DNA of 64,000 nt from Pseudoduganella armeniaca (GTDB lineage Bacteria > Pseudomonadota > Gammaproteobacteria > Burkholderiales > Burkholderiaceae_D). This document shows, piece by piece, positions 41,953 through 50,141 of the stretch. Positions within the stretch are counted from its first letter, which is position 1. Each line of letters begins with the position of its first letter. The notes under the pieces are model-generated. The model saw only the letters and a program-made list of their open reading frames with translations. It searched no databases and was not told the DNA's origin. Where the stretch lies: assembly GCF_003028855.1 (NCBI RefSeq), contig NZ_CP028324.1:4960001-5024000 (forward strand), written 5' to 3'. The position numbers and the translations under genes are program-made.

Positions 41953-44886
41953 TCAGCCCAGCTCCGCCAGCATCTGGTTGGCGCGCGCCACCTGGTCGTC
42001 CGTGCCGCCGCGGATGACTTCGTCGAGCAACTCGCGCGCACCTTCCTTGTCGCCGATCTCCTGGTAGGCGATCGCCAGGTCAAGCTTGGTGTCCATCTCC
42101 ATCTGCAGCGCCGACATCGGTTCGGCCGTCGGCGCCTCGATGGCCTCGGCTTCGGCCGCGGCGGCCTCCGCTTTCGCCTGCGCGGAGGTCGCGTACGGGT
42201 CCGGCGCGGCCGTCTTGTCCTCGTCCAGCTCCAGGTCGATGCCGGACAGGTCGAATTCCGGCGGCGGCGCCGCCGTCACGGCTTCCTCGGCCTGCGGCAG
42301 GTCGGGCAGCGCGAAGTCCTGCTCGTCCAGGCCCAGCGCGGGCTCCTGCGCCGGCTGTGACGCAGCCTGGCCCGGCGGCACCTCGCCCGGCAGGTCGAAG
42401 TCCATCAGGTCCAGTTCGGCCAGCGGATCGGCCGGCGCGGGCGCCGCGGCCGTTGCCGGTACCGCGGTCTGGTCGGCGCCCGGCAGGTCCAGGTCGAAGT
42501 CCATGCCCAGTTCGTCAAGGTTGGACGGCGTGGCCGTTTCGGCGGCGGCAGGCGCGGTGTCGTTGGCGTCGAACGCCAGGTCGAGGTGGTCGGGGCTCGC
42601 TTCGTCGGCTGCCTGCGCCTGCGGCGTGCCCGCCGCCGGCGGTTCGTCCGCCAGGCCGCCCAGGTCGAAGTCGAGCAGGTGGTCGCCGTCGCTTTCGGCC
42701 ACGGTGGGTGCCGGCGTCGGGGCCAAGGCCGCAGTCGGCGTGGCCGTGCGTTCGTCGGCGAAGTCGAAGTCCATCAGGTTGGCGGCCGGTTGCTCTTCCG
42801 CATGCGCGGCCGGCTTGTCATCGGCGAAGTCGAAGTCGAGCGGGTCGGCCGTGACGTCGTCCGTGCGCGCCGGCGGCGGGCTGCCCAGGTCCAGGTCCAG
42901 CCCTTCGTCGGCCGCGTCGGCATCGCGCGCCTCGCGCCGTTCATCGAGCATGCTGCCGAAGTCGGACATGCGGTCCGCCTCGCCAGCGGCATAGGCGGCG
43001 GCGCCCGCCGCCACCGCGGCCGCGCCGGCCGCCGCCGCATAGCCGCCGCCGATGGCGCCTTCGCCGCCCGCGTACAGCGGATTATGCGGATCGATGGTGC
43101 GGCCCAGCGCGGCGGCCTGGGCCCAGTCCTCGCCCTGCCCTTTCGTCATGCCATACAGCTCGCTGGCCTGCGCCTCGAACGCGCGCGTGTCCTTGCGGGT
43201 GGCGTAGATCTCCATCAGCTTCAGGCGCACCGCATGGCGCTCCGGATGCGTGCGCAGCGCTTCCTTCAGGATCTCCTCGGCCTGCAGGTCGCGGCCGTAG
43301 GCGATGTAGACGTCGGCTTCCGCCACCGGGTCCACCTCGTTGGTATCGAGCTGGCTGGCCGATGGCGCGAAATTGGAGTTGAACACGCTGTTGCTGGTAT
43401 CGACGCTCTGGCCGCCCGCCGCCTCGTGCAGCGGCTGCGCCGGGATGCCCGGGTCGGCCAGCGCCGCCACGTCCTGCTTGGCGACGACCACCTTCTTCTC
43501 CTGCGCCTTGCGGCGGCGCGACAACGTCAGCCCGACAGCCGCCAGCAAGGTCGCCAGCGCCACGCCGATCAGCGGCATGTTCTCCGTCATCGTGTCCATC
43601 AGGCCCGGCTCCGGCTTGGCCGGCACGGTCGGTGGCGTCACCGGGGCCTTGACGGGGGCCTTCGGCGTCAGGTCGACGGGTGGCGGTGCCGGCGGCGCGG
43701 CGGCCGGCTTGTCCGCCTGCGCCACGGCCGCCTTGCCTTGCGCGTCGGCGACCGGCTCGCTCTTCACCGTCATCAGCTTTTCCAGGTCGCTGACGTTCTT
43801 CTCCAGTTCCTTCACGCGGGCGGCGGCATCGGCCACCTGCTGGTCCTTGGCGATCTTGTCCTCGACGGCGGCTGCGGCGCCGGTCTTGCCGGAGCTTTCG
43901 CCCGCCTTCGACAGCTTGAGCTGGTCCTTGGCCTCGTTGACGGCGGTCGGGCGTTCCTCCACCTTGGTCGTGATCTTGCCCGTCGCGCTTTGCGCCGCCT
44001 CGGGCTTCTTGGTTGGCGTGCTGGCGGCCACTTGGCCGGCCAGGCGCTCGCGGTAGGCGTTGAAGTCGGCCGCATGGGCAACGACGATGCGGCGCGCCTC
44101 GCGCGCCGTGGTGCTGCGCACGGCATCGGCGCCCGGCACCGACAGGATCGTGCCGGACTTCAGCCGGTTCATGTTGTTGCCGCTGAACGCTTCCGGATTG
44201 GCGCGGAACAGCGCCACCAGCATCATGTCGAGCGAAACGCCGGCCGGCTTGATGTCGCTGGCGATCTCGCTCAGCGTGTCGCCGCGCTTGACTGTCACGT
44301 CCGGCTGGTTCTGCTCCTCGCGGCGCTGCTGGGCCGTCGGCGCCGTCGCCGGCTGCGCTGGCGTGGCCGCACTGCTGCCCGGCGTCGCCGTACCCTGGCG
44401 CGCCTGGCCGCCACGTGCCACCTCCACCGGCGCCGCTACCTGCGGCGCCTGCGTCGCGCGCATCTCGGCGGGATCGAGCAGGAAGGTGTACTCGCGCACC
44501 AGGCGGCCCTTGGCCCAGCTCAGCTCCAGCAGCATGTCGACGAACGGCTCGTTGACCGGCTGGCTGGACGTGACGCGAATGAAGCGGCGGCCGTCGCGCT
44601 GCTCGATCTCGAAGCGCAGGTTGGCCAGCGCCGGGTTGTAGTCGATATTGGCGGCCTTGAAGGCTTCCGGTGGCGCCAGGCGCGCCGTCAGGTCTGCCGC
44701 TTCTTCCGGCGTGACGGCGGTCAGCTCGATCTCCGCACGCAGCGGCTGGCCCAGCGCGGACAGCACCGTCAGCTTGCCAAGGCCGGCCGCATCGGCCGCA
44801 GGGCCCAGCAGTGCCGTGCCGAGCACGGCGCAAGTCATGGTGTGCAGCGCGAACGAGGCGATCCGGGAGCGTTTTTGTGCGGGCAT
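41953..44886 (-). CDS. fimV: FimV/HubP-like polar landmark protein
   Basis: A 977-residue membrane protein that in relatives organises the cell pole, type IV pili and chemotaxis. Signal peptide, FimV N-terminal domain (LGKLTVLSALGQPLRAEIELTAV; about 30-140), LysM (KRGDTLSEIASDIK, about 200-250), a short coiled coil (about 345-385), one transmembrane segment (MPLIGVALATLLAAVGLTL, about 430-450), TPR-like part (EEILKEALRTHPERH), a very acidic Asp/Ala/Pro region, and a C-terminal FimV domain (LDLAIAYQEIGDKEGARELL). Repeat element and asd lie upstream. Confidence 0.93.
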   Translation of the reverse strand: MPAQKRSRIASFALHTMTCAVLGTALLGPAADAAGLGKLTVLSALGQPLRAEIELTAVTPEEAADLTARLAPPEAFKAANIDYNPALANLRFEIEQRDGRRFIRVTSSQPVNEPFVDMLLELSWAKGRLVREYTFLLDPAEMRATQAPQVAAPVEVARGGQARQGTATPGSSAATPAQPATAPTAQQRREEQNQPDVTVKRGDTLSEIASDIKPAGVSLDMMLVALFRANPEAFSGNNMNRLKSGTILSVPGADAVRSTTAREARRIVVAHAADFNAYRERLAGQVAASTPTKKPEAAQSATGKITTKVEERPTAVNEAKDQLKLSKAGESSGKTGAAAAVEDKIAKDQQVADAAARVKELEKNVSDLEKLMTVKSEPVADAQGKAAVAQADKPAAAPPAPPPVDLTPKAPVKAPVTPPTVPAKPEPGLMDTMTENMPLIGVALATLLAAVGLTLSRRRKAQEKKVVVAKQDVAALADPGIPAQPLHEAAGGQSVDTSNSVFNSNFAPSASQLDTNEVDPVAEADVYIAYGRDLQAEEILKEALRTHPERHAVRLKLMEIYATRKDTRAFEAQASELYGMTKGQGEDWAQAAALGRTIDPHNPLYAGGEGAIGGGYAAAAGAAAVAAGAAAYAAGEADRMSDFGSMLDERREARDADAADEGLDLDLGSPPPARTDDVTADPLDFDFADDKPAAHAEEQPAANLMDFDFADERTATPTAALAPTPAPTVAESDGDHLLDFDLGGLADEPPAAGTPQAQAADEASPDHLDLAFDANDTAPAAAETATPSNLDELGMDFDLDLPGADQTAVPATAAAPAPADPLAELDLMDFDLPGEVPPGQAASQPAQEPALGLDEQDFALPDLPQAEEAVTAAPPPEFDLSGIDLELDEDKTAAPDPYATSAQAKAEAAAAEAEAIEAPTAEPMSALQMEMDTKLDLAIAYQEIGDKEGARELLDEVIRGGTDDQVARANQMLAELG

Positions 44887-45020
44887 ATTGTGTCGTATAA
44901 AGTTGGCAACGGGAAAAAAGTTACTTTCCCAGACGTCTCAACATAACACCATGCCCCCTCGCCGCGCAAGTTCCGCACCTCTGCGGTGAGCCCCTGTTGT
45001 GGACGGCTCGACAACACATT

Positions 45021-45151
45021 ACGGCCGAGATCGTGTCGCACTATAGTGACTGGGGGAGGTAATGCCTTAAAGGCATTACCCGCTGCGCAGGCGCGGAGCA
45101 GTGCTCCGCGAAACCCCTGCTGCGCCACCATAGTGGGACACGAGCTCGGCG
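45021..45151. repeat. ~130-bp palindromic intergenic element, inverted copy
   Basis: Terminal repeats at 45024-45040 and 45134-45150 pair in 15 of 17 positions. Inside, in reverse order to the copy at 37899-38033, are GGTAATGCC-N5-GGCATTACC, CGCTGCGCAGGCG, and GCGGAGCA-G-TGCTCCGC. Its 3' end touches the asd terminator. The rest of the 314-bp fimV-asd gap (44887-45020) holds the likely fimV promoter and no gene. Confidence 0.88.
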
Positions 45152-45161
45152 CTGCGGGCGT

Positions 45162-45190
45162 AAAAAAAGCCGGGCGGACCCGGCTTTTTG
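45162..45190 (-). terminator. Bidirectional hairpin terminator after asd
   Basis: GCCGGG-CGGA-CCCGGC stem (about 45169-45184) flanked by an A-run (45162-45168) and a T-run (45185-45189), so it can end transcripts on either strand. On the minus strand it lies 11 bases after the asd stop. Confidence 0.88.
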
Positions 45191-45200
45191 TGTAGCTGGC

Positions 45201-46328
45201 TTACTTGTCCAGCACGATGCGCAGCATGCGGCGCAGCGGTTCGGCGGCGCCCCACAGCAGCTGGTCGCCCACCGTGAACGCGGAGATGTATTCCGGGCCC
45301 ATCGACATCTTGCGCACGCGGCCGACCGGGATCGTCAGGCTGCCGGTGACGGCGGCCGGCGTCAGGTCGCGCACCGACGCTTCGCGCGTGTTCGGCACGA
45401 ACTTCACCCACTGGTTGTCGTTGGCGATGATGTCGTTGACCTCGTCCAGCGGCACGTCTTTTTTCAGCTTGATCGTCAGCGCCTGCGAGTGGCAGCGCAT
45501 CGCGCCGATGCGCACGCACAGGCCGTCGACCGGGATCGCCGAAGAGCCGAAGTCGGCGCCGCGGCCCAGGATCTTGTTGGTCTCGGCGCCGCCCTTCCAT
45601 TCCTCTTTCGACTGGCCGTTGTTCAGGTCCTTGTCGATCCATGGAATCAGGTTGCCGGCCAGCGGCACGCCGAACTGCTTGGTTTCTTCAGCCGAGAGGC
45701 CGTGCTGCGTCGCCAGCACCTGGCGGTCGATTTCCAGGATCGCGGAAGCCGGGTTGTCCAGCAGCGGCTTGACGGCGGCGTTGATCGTGCCGAACTGGGT
45801 CAGCAGCTCGCGCATGTGCTGCGCGCCGCCACCGGATGCGGCCTGGTACGTCATCGACGTCATCCACTCGACCAGGTCCTGCTTGAACAGGCCGCCCAGG
45901 CCCATCAGCATGCACGACACGGTGCAGTTACCGCCGATGAAGTTCTTGGTGCCCTTGACCATCGCGTCCTTGATGACGTTCAGGTTGACCGGGTCCAGCA
46001 CGATCACGGCATCCTTGTCCATGCGCAGCGTGGAGGCCGCGTCGATCCAGTAGCCGTTCCAGCCCGCCGCGCGCAGCTTCGGGAACACTTCGCTGGTATA
46101 GTCGCCGCCCTGGCAGGAGATGATGATCTCGCAGCGTTTCAGTTCGTCGATATTGGTGGCGTCCTTCAGCGTGGTTTCGTTCTTCGCCATGCTCGGTGCC
46201 TTGCCGCCCGTGTTCGACGTCGAGAAGAACACCGGCTCGATGTGATCGAAGTCGCCCTCTTCCTGCATGCGCTGCATCAGGACCGAACCGACCATGCCGC
46301 GCCAACCTACCAGACCTACTAGTTTCAT
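45201..46328 (-). CDS. asd: Aspartate-semialdehyde dehydrogenase
   Basis: A 375-residue enzyme that reduces aspartyl phosphate to the semialdehyde for Lys, Met, Thr and diaminopimelate synthesis. NADP loop in LVGWRGMVGSVLMQRM, catalytic Cys in NCTVSCMLMGLGGLF, catalytic His region in RIGAMRCHSQALTIKLKK. Proteobacterial (gamma/beta) length. Downstream of leuB by 86 bases. Confidence 0.96.
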   Translation of the reverse strand: MKLVGLVGWRGMVGSVLMQRMQEEGDFDHIEPVFFSTSNTGGKAPSMAKNETTLKDATNIDELKRCEIIISCQGGDYTSEVFPKLRAAGWNGYWIDAASTLRMDKDAVIVLDPVNLNVIKDAMVKGTKNFIGGNCTVSCMLMGLGGLFKQDLVEWMTSMTYQAASGGGAQHMRELLTQFGTINAAVKPLLDNPASAILEIDRQVLATQHGLSAEETKQFGVPLAGNLIPWIDKDLNNGQSKEEWKGGAETNKILGRGADFGSSAIPVDGLCVRIGAMRCHSQALTIKLKKDVPLDEVNDIIANDNQWVKFVPNTREASVRDLTPAAVTGSLTIPVGRVRKMSMGPEYISAFTVGDQLLWGAAEPLRRMLRIVLDK

Positions 46329-46414
46329 TTGGAATCCCTCGGATTATTTTGTGTGTTCTCGTGTAACGCCGCGCGCGTCCGACCGGCTGACCGGATCGGG
46401 CCGCGGCGCACAAA

Positions 46415-47488
46415 TTATTTCGCCAGCGCGGCCACGACCGCGTCGCCCATCTGCTCGGTACCCACCTTGGTGGTGCCTTCCTCGAAGATGTCCGGCGTGC
46501 GCAGGCCCTGCGCCAGCACTGCCTTGACGGCGTTCTCGATGCGGTCGGCCTGTTCGGCGCGGCCCAGCGAGTAGCGCAGCATCATCGCGGCGGACAGGAT
46601 CGTCGCCAGCGGATTGGCGATGCCCTTGCCGGCGATGTCCGGCGCCGAGCCGTGCGACGGTTCGTACAGGCCCTTGTTGTTGGCGTCCAGCGAGGCCGAT
46701 GGCAGCATGCCGATGGAGCCCGTCAGCATCGCGGCGGCGTCGGACAGGATGTCGCCGAACATATTGCCGGTGACGATGACGTCGAACTTCTTCGGCGCCC
46801 GCACCAGCTGCATGGCGGCGTTGTCGACGTACATATGGTCCAGCGCGACGTCCGGATACTCCTTGTGCACATCGGTGACGATGTCCTTCCAGAACTGGAA
46901 GGTCTCCAGCACGTTGGCCTTGTCGACGGAGGTCAGGCGCTTGCCGCGCTTCTGCGCCGCCTGGAACGCCACGTGGGCGATGCGGCGGATCTCGCCTTCG
47001 GCGTAGCGCATCGTGTCGAAGCCCTCGCGCTGGCCCTTGAACGGACCGTCCGGGCACTCGCGCACGCCGCGCGGCTGGCCGAAGTAGATGTCGCCGGTCA
47101 GTTCGCGGATGATCAGGATGTCCAGGCCCGACACCACTTCGGGCTTCAAGGTGGAGGCGCCGGCCAGTTCCGGATACAGGATGGCGGGACGCAGGTTGGC
47201 GAACAGGCCGAGGTTCTTGCGCAGGCCGAGAATGGCCTGCTCGGGACGCAGCGGACGGTCCAGCGTGTCGTACTTCCAGTCGCCCACGGCGCCGAACAGC
47301 ACGGCGTCGGCGGCCTTGGCCAGTGCCAGCGTGGCTTCCGGCAGCGGATGGCCGGCGGCCTCGTAGCCGGCGCCGCCGACCGGCGCCGTCTCCAGTTCGA
47401 ACCGTTCGTCCAGTGCGTTCAGTACCTTGACGGCCTGGGCGACGATCTCGGGGCCGATGCCGTCGCCCGGCAGGATTGCGATTTTCAT
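46415..47488 (-). CDS. leuB: 3-isopropylmalate dehydrogenase
   Basis: A 357-residue enzyme that oxidises and decarboxylates 3-isopropylmalate in leucine synthesis. MKIAILPGDGIGPEI start, active-site Arg/Lys/Asp residues in DILIIRELTGDIYFG, DVALDHMYVDNAAMQL and EPSHGSAPDIAGKG. Eight bases after leuD. Confidence 0.96.
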   Translation of the reverse strand: MKIAILPGDGIGPEIVAQAVKVLNALDERFELETAPVGGAGYEAAGHPLPEATLALAKAADAVLFGAVGDWKYDTLDRPLRPEQAILGLRKNLGLFANLRPAILYPELAGASTLKPEVVSGLDILIIRELTGDIYFGQPRGVRECPDGPFKGQREGFDTMRYAEGEIRRIAHVAFQAAQKRGKRLTSVDKANVLETFQFWKDIVTDVHKEYPDVALDHMYVDNAAMQLVRAPKKFDVIVTGNMFGDILSDAAAMLTGSIGMLPSASLDANNKGLYEPSHGSAPDIAGKGIANPLATILSAAMMLRYSLGRAEQADRIENAVKAVLAQGLRTPDIFEEGTTKVGTEQMGDAVVAALAK

Positions 47489-47496
47489 GTGTGTTC

Positions 47497-48144
47497 TCAG
47501 ATCGAGTTGGCCAGCCAGGGCTGGCTGGCGAGATGACGTTCCTCGAACGCGCGGATGCTGTCGGCATGACGCAGGGTCAGGCCGATGTCGTCGAGGCCAT
47601 TCATCAGGCAGTATTTACGGAAGGCGTCGACCTGGAAGGGGTAGGAGATCTTGCCGTCCTGGGAGCGGATGACTTGCTGCTCAAGGTCCACCACCAGGCG
47701 GTAGCCGGGGAAGGCCTTGACTTCGTCGAACAGATGATCGATCTGCGCTTCGGTGAGCACGACGGGCAGCAGGCCGTTCTTGAAGCAGTTGTTGAAGAAG
47801 ATGTCGGCGAAACTGGGGGCCAGGATCGCGCGGAAGCCGTACTGCTCCAGCGCCCACGGCGCATGCTCGCGCGAGGAGCCGCAGCCGAAGTTCTTGCGCG
47901 TCAGGAGGATCGAGGCGCCCTGGTAGCGCGGCTGGTTCAGTACGAAATCGGGATTGACGGGGCGGCGCTCGTTGTCCATGCCCGGTTCGCCGTGGTCCAG
48001 GTAACGCCACTCGTCGAACAGGTTGGGGCCGAAACCGGTGCGGCGGATCGACTTCAGGAATTGCTTGGGAATGATGGCATCGGTGTCGACGTTGGGACGG
48101 TCGAGGGGAGCGACGAGGCCTTCATAGATCGTGAATTTTTCCAT
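47497..48144 (-). CDS. leuD: 3-isopropylmalate dehydratase small subunit
   Basis: A 215-residue swivel-domain subunit that joins LeuC to isomerise 2- to 3-isopropylmalate. Start MEKFTIYEGLVAPLDRPNVDTDAIIPKQF; GCGSSREHAPWAL active-site loop. ATG at 48144; the upstream frame to 48372 has no family sequence. It lies between an entericidin gene (53 bases) and leuB. Confidence 0.95.
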   Translation of the reverse strand: MEKFTIYEGLVAPLDRPNVDTDAIIPKQFLKSIRRTGFGPNLFDEWRYLDHGEPGMDNERRPVNPDFVLNQPRYQGASILLTRKNFGCGSSREHAPWALEQYGFRAILAPSFADIFFNNCFKNGLLPVVLTEAQIDHLFDEVKAFPGYRLVVDLEQQVIRSQDGKISYPFQVDAFRKYCLMNGLDDIGLTLRHADSIRAFEERHLASQPWLANSI

Positions 48145-48197
48145 GGTGCTCTGCTGGTGGGCGGCGGCGCTGCCGTACTTGTGCGCCAACCGCGGTG

Positions 48198-48320
48198 TTA
48201 TTTTCTGCCGGCGCCTTCGACGACCTGGCCGACCTTCTGCACGTCCTTGCCGATGCCGGCGATGGTGTTGCAGCCGGTTAGGATGAGGGTGGTGAGGGCG
48301 ATGGCGAAGATGGTTTTCAT
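48198..48320 (-). CDS. Entericidin A/B family small lipoprotein
   Basis: A 40-residue lipoprotein: hydrophobic signal MKTIFAIALTTLILTGC with lipobox LTGC, then NTIAGIGKDVQKVGQVVEGAG, an amphipathic stretch typical of entericidin/EcnA-EcnB proteins. These sit in the membrane; EcnB promotes lysis under starvation and EcnA opposes it, and which one this is cannot be told. Only one of the pair is seen. It lies in line between leuC and leuD, an unusual insertion into leuCDB that is common in this group. Confidence 0.88.
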   Translation of the reverse strand: MKTIFAIALTTLILTGCNTIAGIGKDVQKVGQVVEGAGRK

Positions 48321-48377
48321 GATTCGGACTTCGGTAAAGTGTTGGTAGTTCATGCTTGCACCCCTGAAGCAAACCCT

Positions 48378-48404
48378 GGGGTCAGACCCGACGGGTCTGA
48401 CCCC
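48378..48404. repeat. GGGGTCAGACCC hairpin repeat (copy 2)
   Basis: Perfect 12-bp arms identical to those at 36830-36856, with a 3-base loop (GAC instead of GGC). Located between the leuC stop and the entericidin start. Confidence 0.85.
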
Positions 48405-48444
48405 GGCCCTTGCCGTTGGGGTCAAACGTGCCGGCGGCGCGCGA

Positions 48445-49845
48445 TCAGCGCAGGCCGCGCACGTCGACAAAATGGCCGGCGATACCGGCGGCGGCCGCCA
48501 TGGCAGGCGATACCAGGTGGGTACGCCCGCCCTGGCCCTGGCGGCCTTCGAAATTACGGTTCGACGTCGAGGCGCAGCGCTCGCCCGGCTCGAGCCGGTC
48601 GGCGTTCATCGCCAGGCACATCGAGCAGCCCGGCTCACGCCATTCGAAGCCGGCCGCCTTGAAGATGGCGTCCAGGCCCTCGCGCTCGGCCTGCTCCTTC
48701 ACCAGGCCCGAACCCGGCACCACCATCGCCAGGCGCACGTTCGACGCGCGCTGCTTGCCGCGCACGACGGCGGCGGCGGCGCGCAGGTCCTCGATGCGCG
48801 AGTTGGTGCAGGAACCGATGAACACCTTGTCGATGCGGATGTCCTCGATCGGCGTGTTCGGCTTCAAGGCCATATAGGTCAGCGCCTTTTCCATCGCGTC
48901 GCGCTTGACCGGGTCCTTCTCGTGGTCGGGATCGGGCACGCGGCCATCGACCGACGTCACCATCTCGGGCGACGTGCCCCAGGTGACCTGCGGCTTGATC
49001 TCGGCGGCGTTCAGGGTGACCACCATGTCGAACTTCGCGCCCGGGTCGCTGTGCAGGGTGCGCCAGTAGGCCACGGCTTGGTCCCAGTGCGGGCCGGCGG
49101 GCGCGAACGGGCGGCCCTTGACGTAGTTGATCGTGGTGTCGTCCACGGCCACCATGCCGGCGCGCGCGCCCGCCTCGATCGCCATGTTACAGACCGTCAT
49201 GCGGCCTTCCATCGACAGCGAACGGATCGCCGAGCCGGCGAATTCGATCGCGTAGCCGGTACCGCCGGCGGTGCCGATGACGCCGATCACGGCCAGCACG
49301 ATGTCCTTGGCGGTGACGCCGGGCGGCAGCACGCCGTCCACCTGCACCAGCATCGATTTCGATTTCTTCGCCAGCAGCGTCTGCGTGGCCAGCACGTGCT
49401 CCACCTCGGAGGTGCCGATGCCGTGCGCCAGCGCGCCGAATGCGCCGTGGGTCGAGGTGTGCGAGTCGCCGCAGACCACCGTCATGCCCGGCAGGGTCGC
49501 GCCCTGCTCCGGGCCGATCACGTGGACGATGCCCTGGCGCTTGTCGTTCATATTGAAGTACGTCAGGCCGTACTCTTTCGCGTTGCCGTCGAGCGTTTCG
49601 ACCTGCAGGCGCGAGACCGGGTCGGCGATGCCGTGCGAGCGGTCGGTGGTGGGCACGTTGTGGTCGGCCACGGCCAGGTTGGCGGACAGGCGCCACGGCT
49701 GGCGGTTGGCCGCGCGCAAGCCGTCGAAGGCTTGCGGGCTGGTGACTTCGTGCAGAAGGTGACGGTCGATGTACAGGATGGCGGTGCCGTCGTCTTCCGT
49801 GCGCACCACGTGGGATTCCCAGAGTTTGTCGTAAAGCGTCTTCAT
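48445..49845 (-). CDS. leuC: 3-isopropylmalate dehydratase large subunit
   Basis: A 466-residue aconitase-family subunit carrying a [4Fe-4S] cluster. Cluster cysteines in VFIGSCTNSRIEDLR and EPGCSMCLAMN, with VVCGDSHTSTHGAFGALAHGIGTSEVEHVLAT giving the third. Works with LeuD. First gene of leuC-ecn-leuD-leuB. A -10-like CATAAT on the minus strand (49886-49891) is a possible promoter. Confidence 0.96.
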   Translation of the reverse strand: MKTLYDKLWESHVVRTEDDGTAILYIDRHLLHEVTSPQAFDGLRAANRQPWRLSANLAVADHNVPTTDRSHGIADPVSRLQVETLDGNAKEYGLTYFNMNDKRQGIVHVIGPEQGATLPGMTVVCGDSHTSTHGAFGALAHGIGTSEVEHVLATQTLLAKKSKSMLVQVDGVLPPGVTAKDIVLAVIGVIGTAGGTGYAIEFAGSAIRSLSMEGRMTVCNMAIEAGARAGMVAVDDTTINYVKGRPFAPAGPHWDQAVAYWRTLHSDPGAKFDMVVTLNAAEIKPQVTWGTSPEMVTSVDGRVPDPDHEKDPVKRDAMEKALTYMALKPNTPIEDIRIDKVFIGSCTNSRIEDLRAAAAVVRGKQRASNVRLAMVVPGSGLVKEQAEREGLDAIFKAAGFEWREPGCSMCLAMNADRLEPGERCASTSNRNFEGRQGQGGRTHLVSPAMAAAAGIAGHFVDVRGLR

Positions 49846-50009
49846 GATTGCTGCTTACTGCCTGTGTGTGAGAAGTTCCATTTTGATTATGCCACAGTTT
49901 GTGCGCTGCAAAACAAGCCGACTTTCCGCCTTGTGGGCCGATGCCTCTTGATTGGGTGCGGCGCGCCGCTGGCGCCCGTTCTTGCAATGTCCTGCCAAAA
50001 GTTGCCTTA

Positions 50010-50072
50010 AAAATGGGGACAGACCCCATTTTAAGGGAAACGTTGCCGAATAAATGGGGTCTGCCCCCATTT
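50010..50072. repeat. Pair of AAATGGGG...CCCCATTT hairpins
   Basis: Hairpin AAAATGGGG-ACAGA-CCCCATTTT (50010-50032) and, 20 bases on, AAATGGGG-N5-CCCCATTT (50052-50072). The second resembles the first, so the pair is a near-direct repeat of the GGGGACAGACCCC theme. It fills most of the gap between leuC (start 49845) and the cheA terminator (50082-50114). Confidence 0.75.
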
Positions 50073-50081
50073 TCGTGGCAA

Positions 50082-50114
50082 CAAAAAAAAAGCCTGCGAT
50101 GGTGGTCGCAGGCT
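50082..50114 (-). terminator. Rho-independent terminator of cheZ-cheA
   Basis: On the minus strand AGCCTGCGA (50106-50114), loop, TCGCAGGCT (50091-50099) is followed by nine U residues (A-run 50083-50091 on plus). It lies 27 bases past the cheA stop. Confidence 0.9.
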
Positions 50115-50141
50115 TTTGTGCTATTTGCTTGGCAACTATGC

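Noticed and set aside
49858..49881. Tiny frame MELLTHRQ before leuC as a leucine leader peptide
   Set aside because: Only two Leu codons and no attenuator hairpin with U-run between it and leuC.
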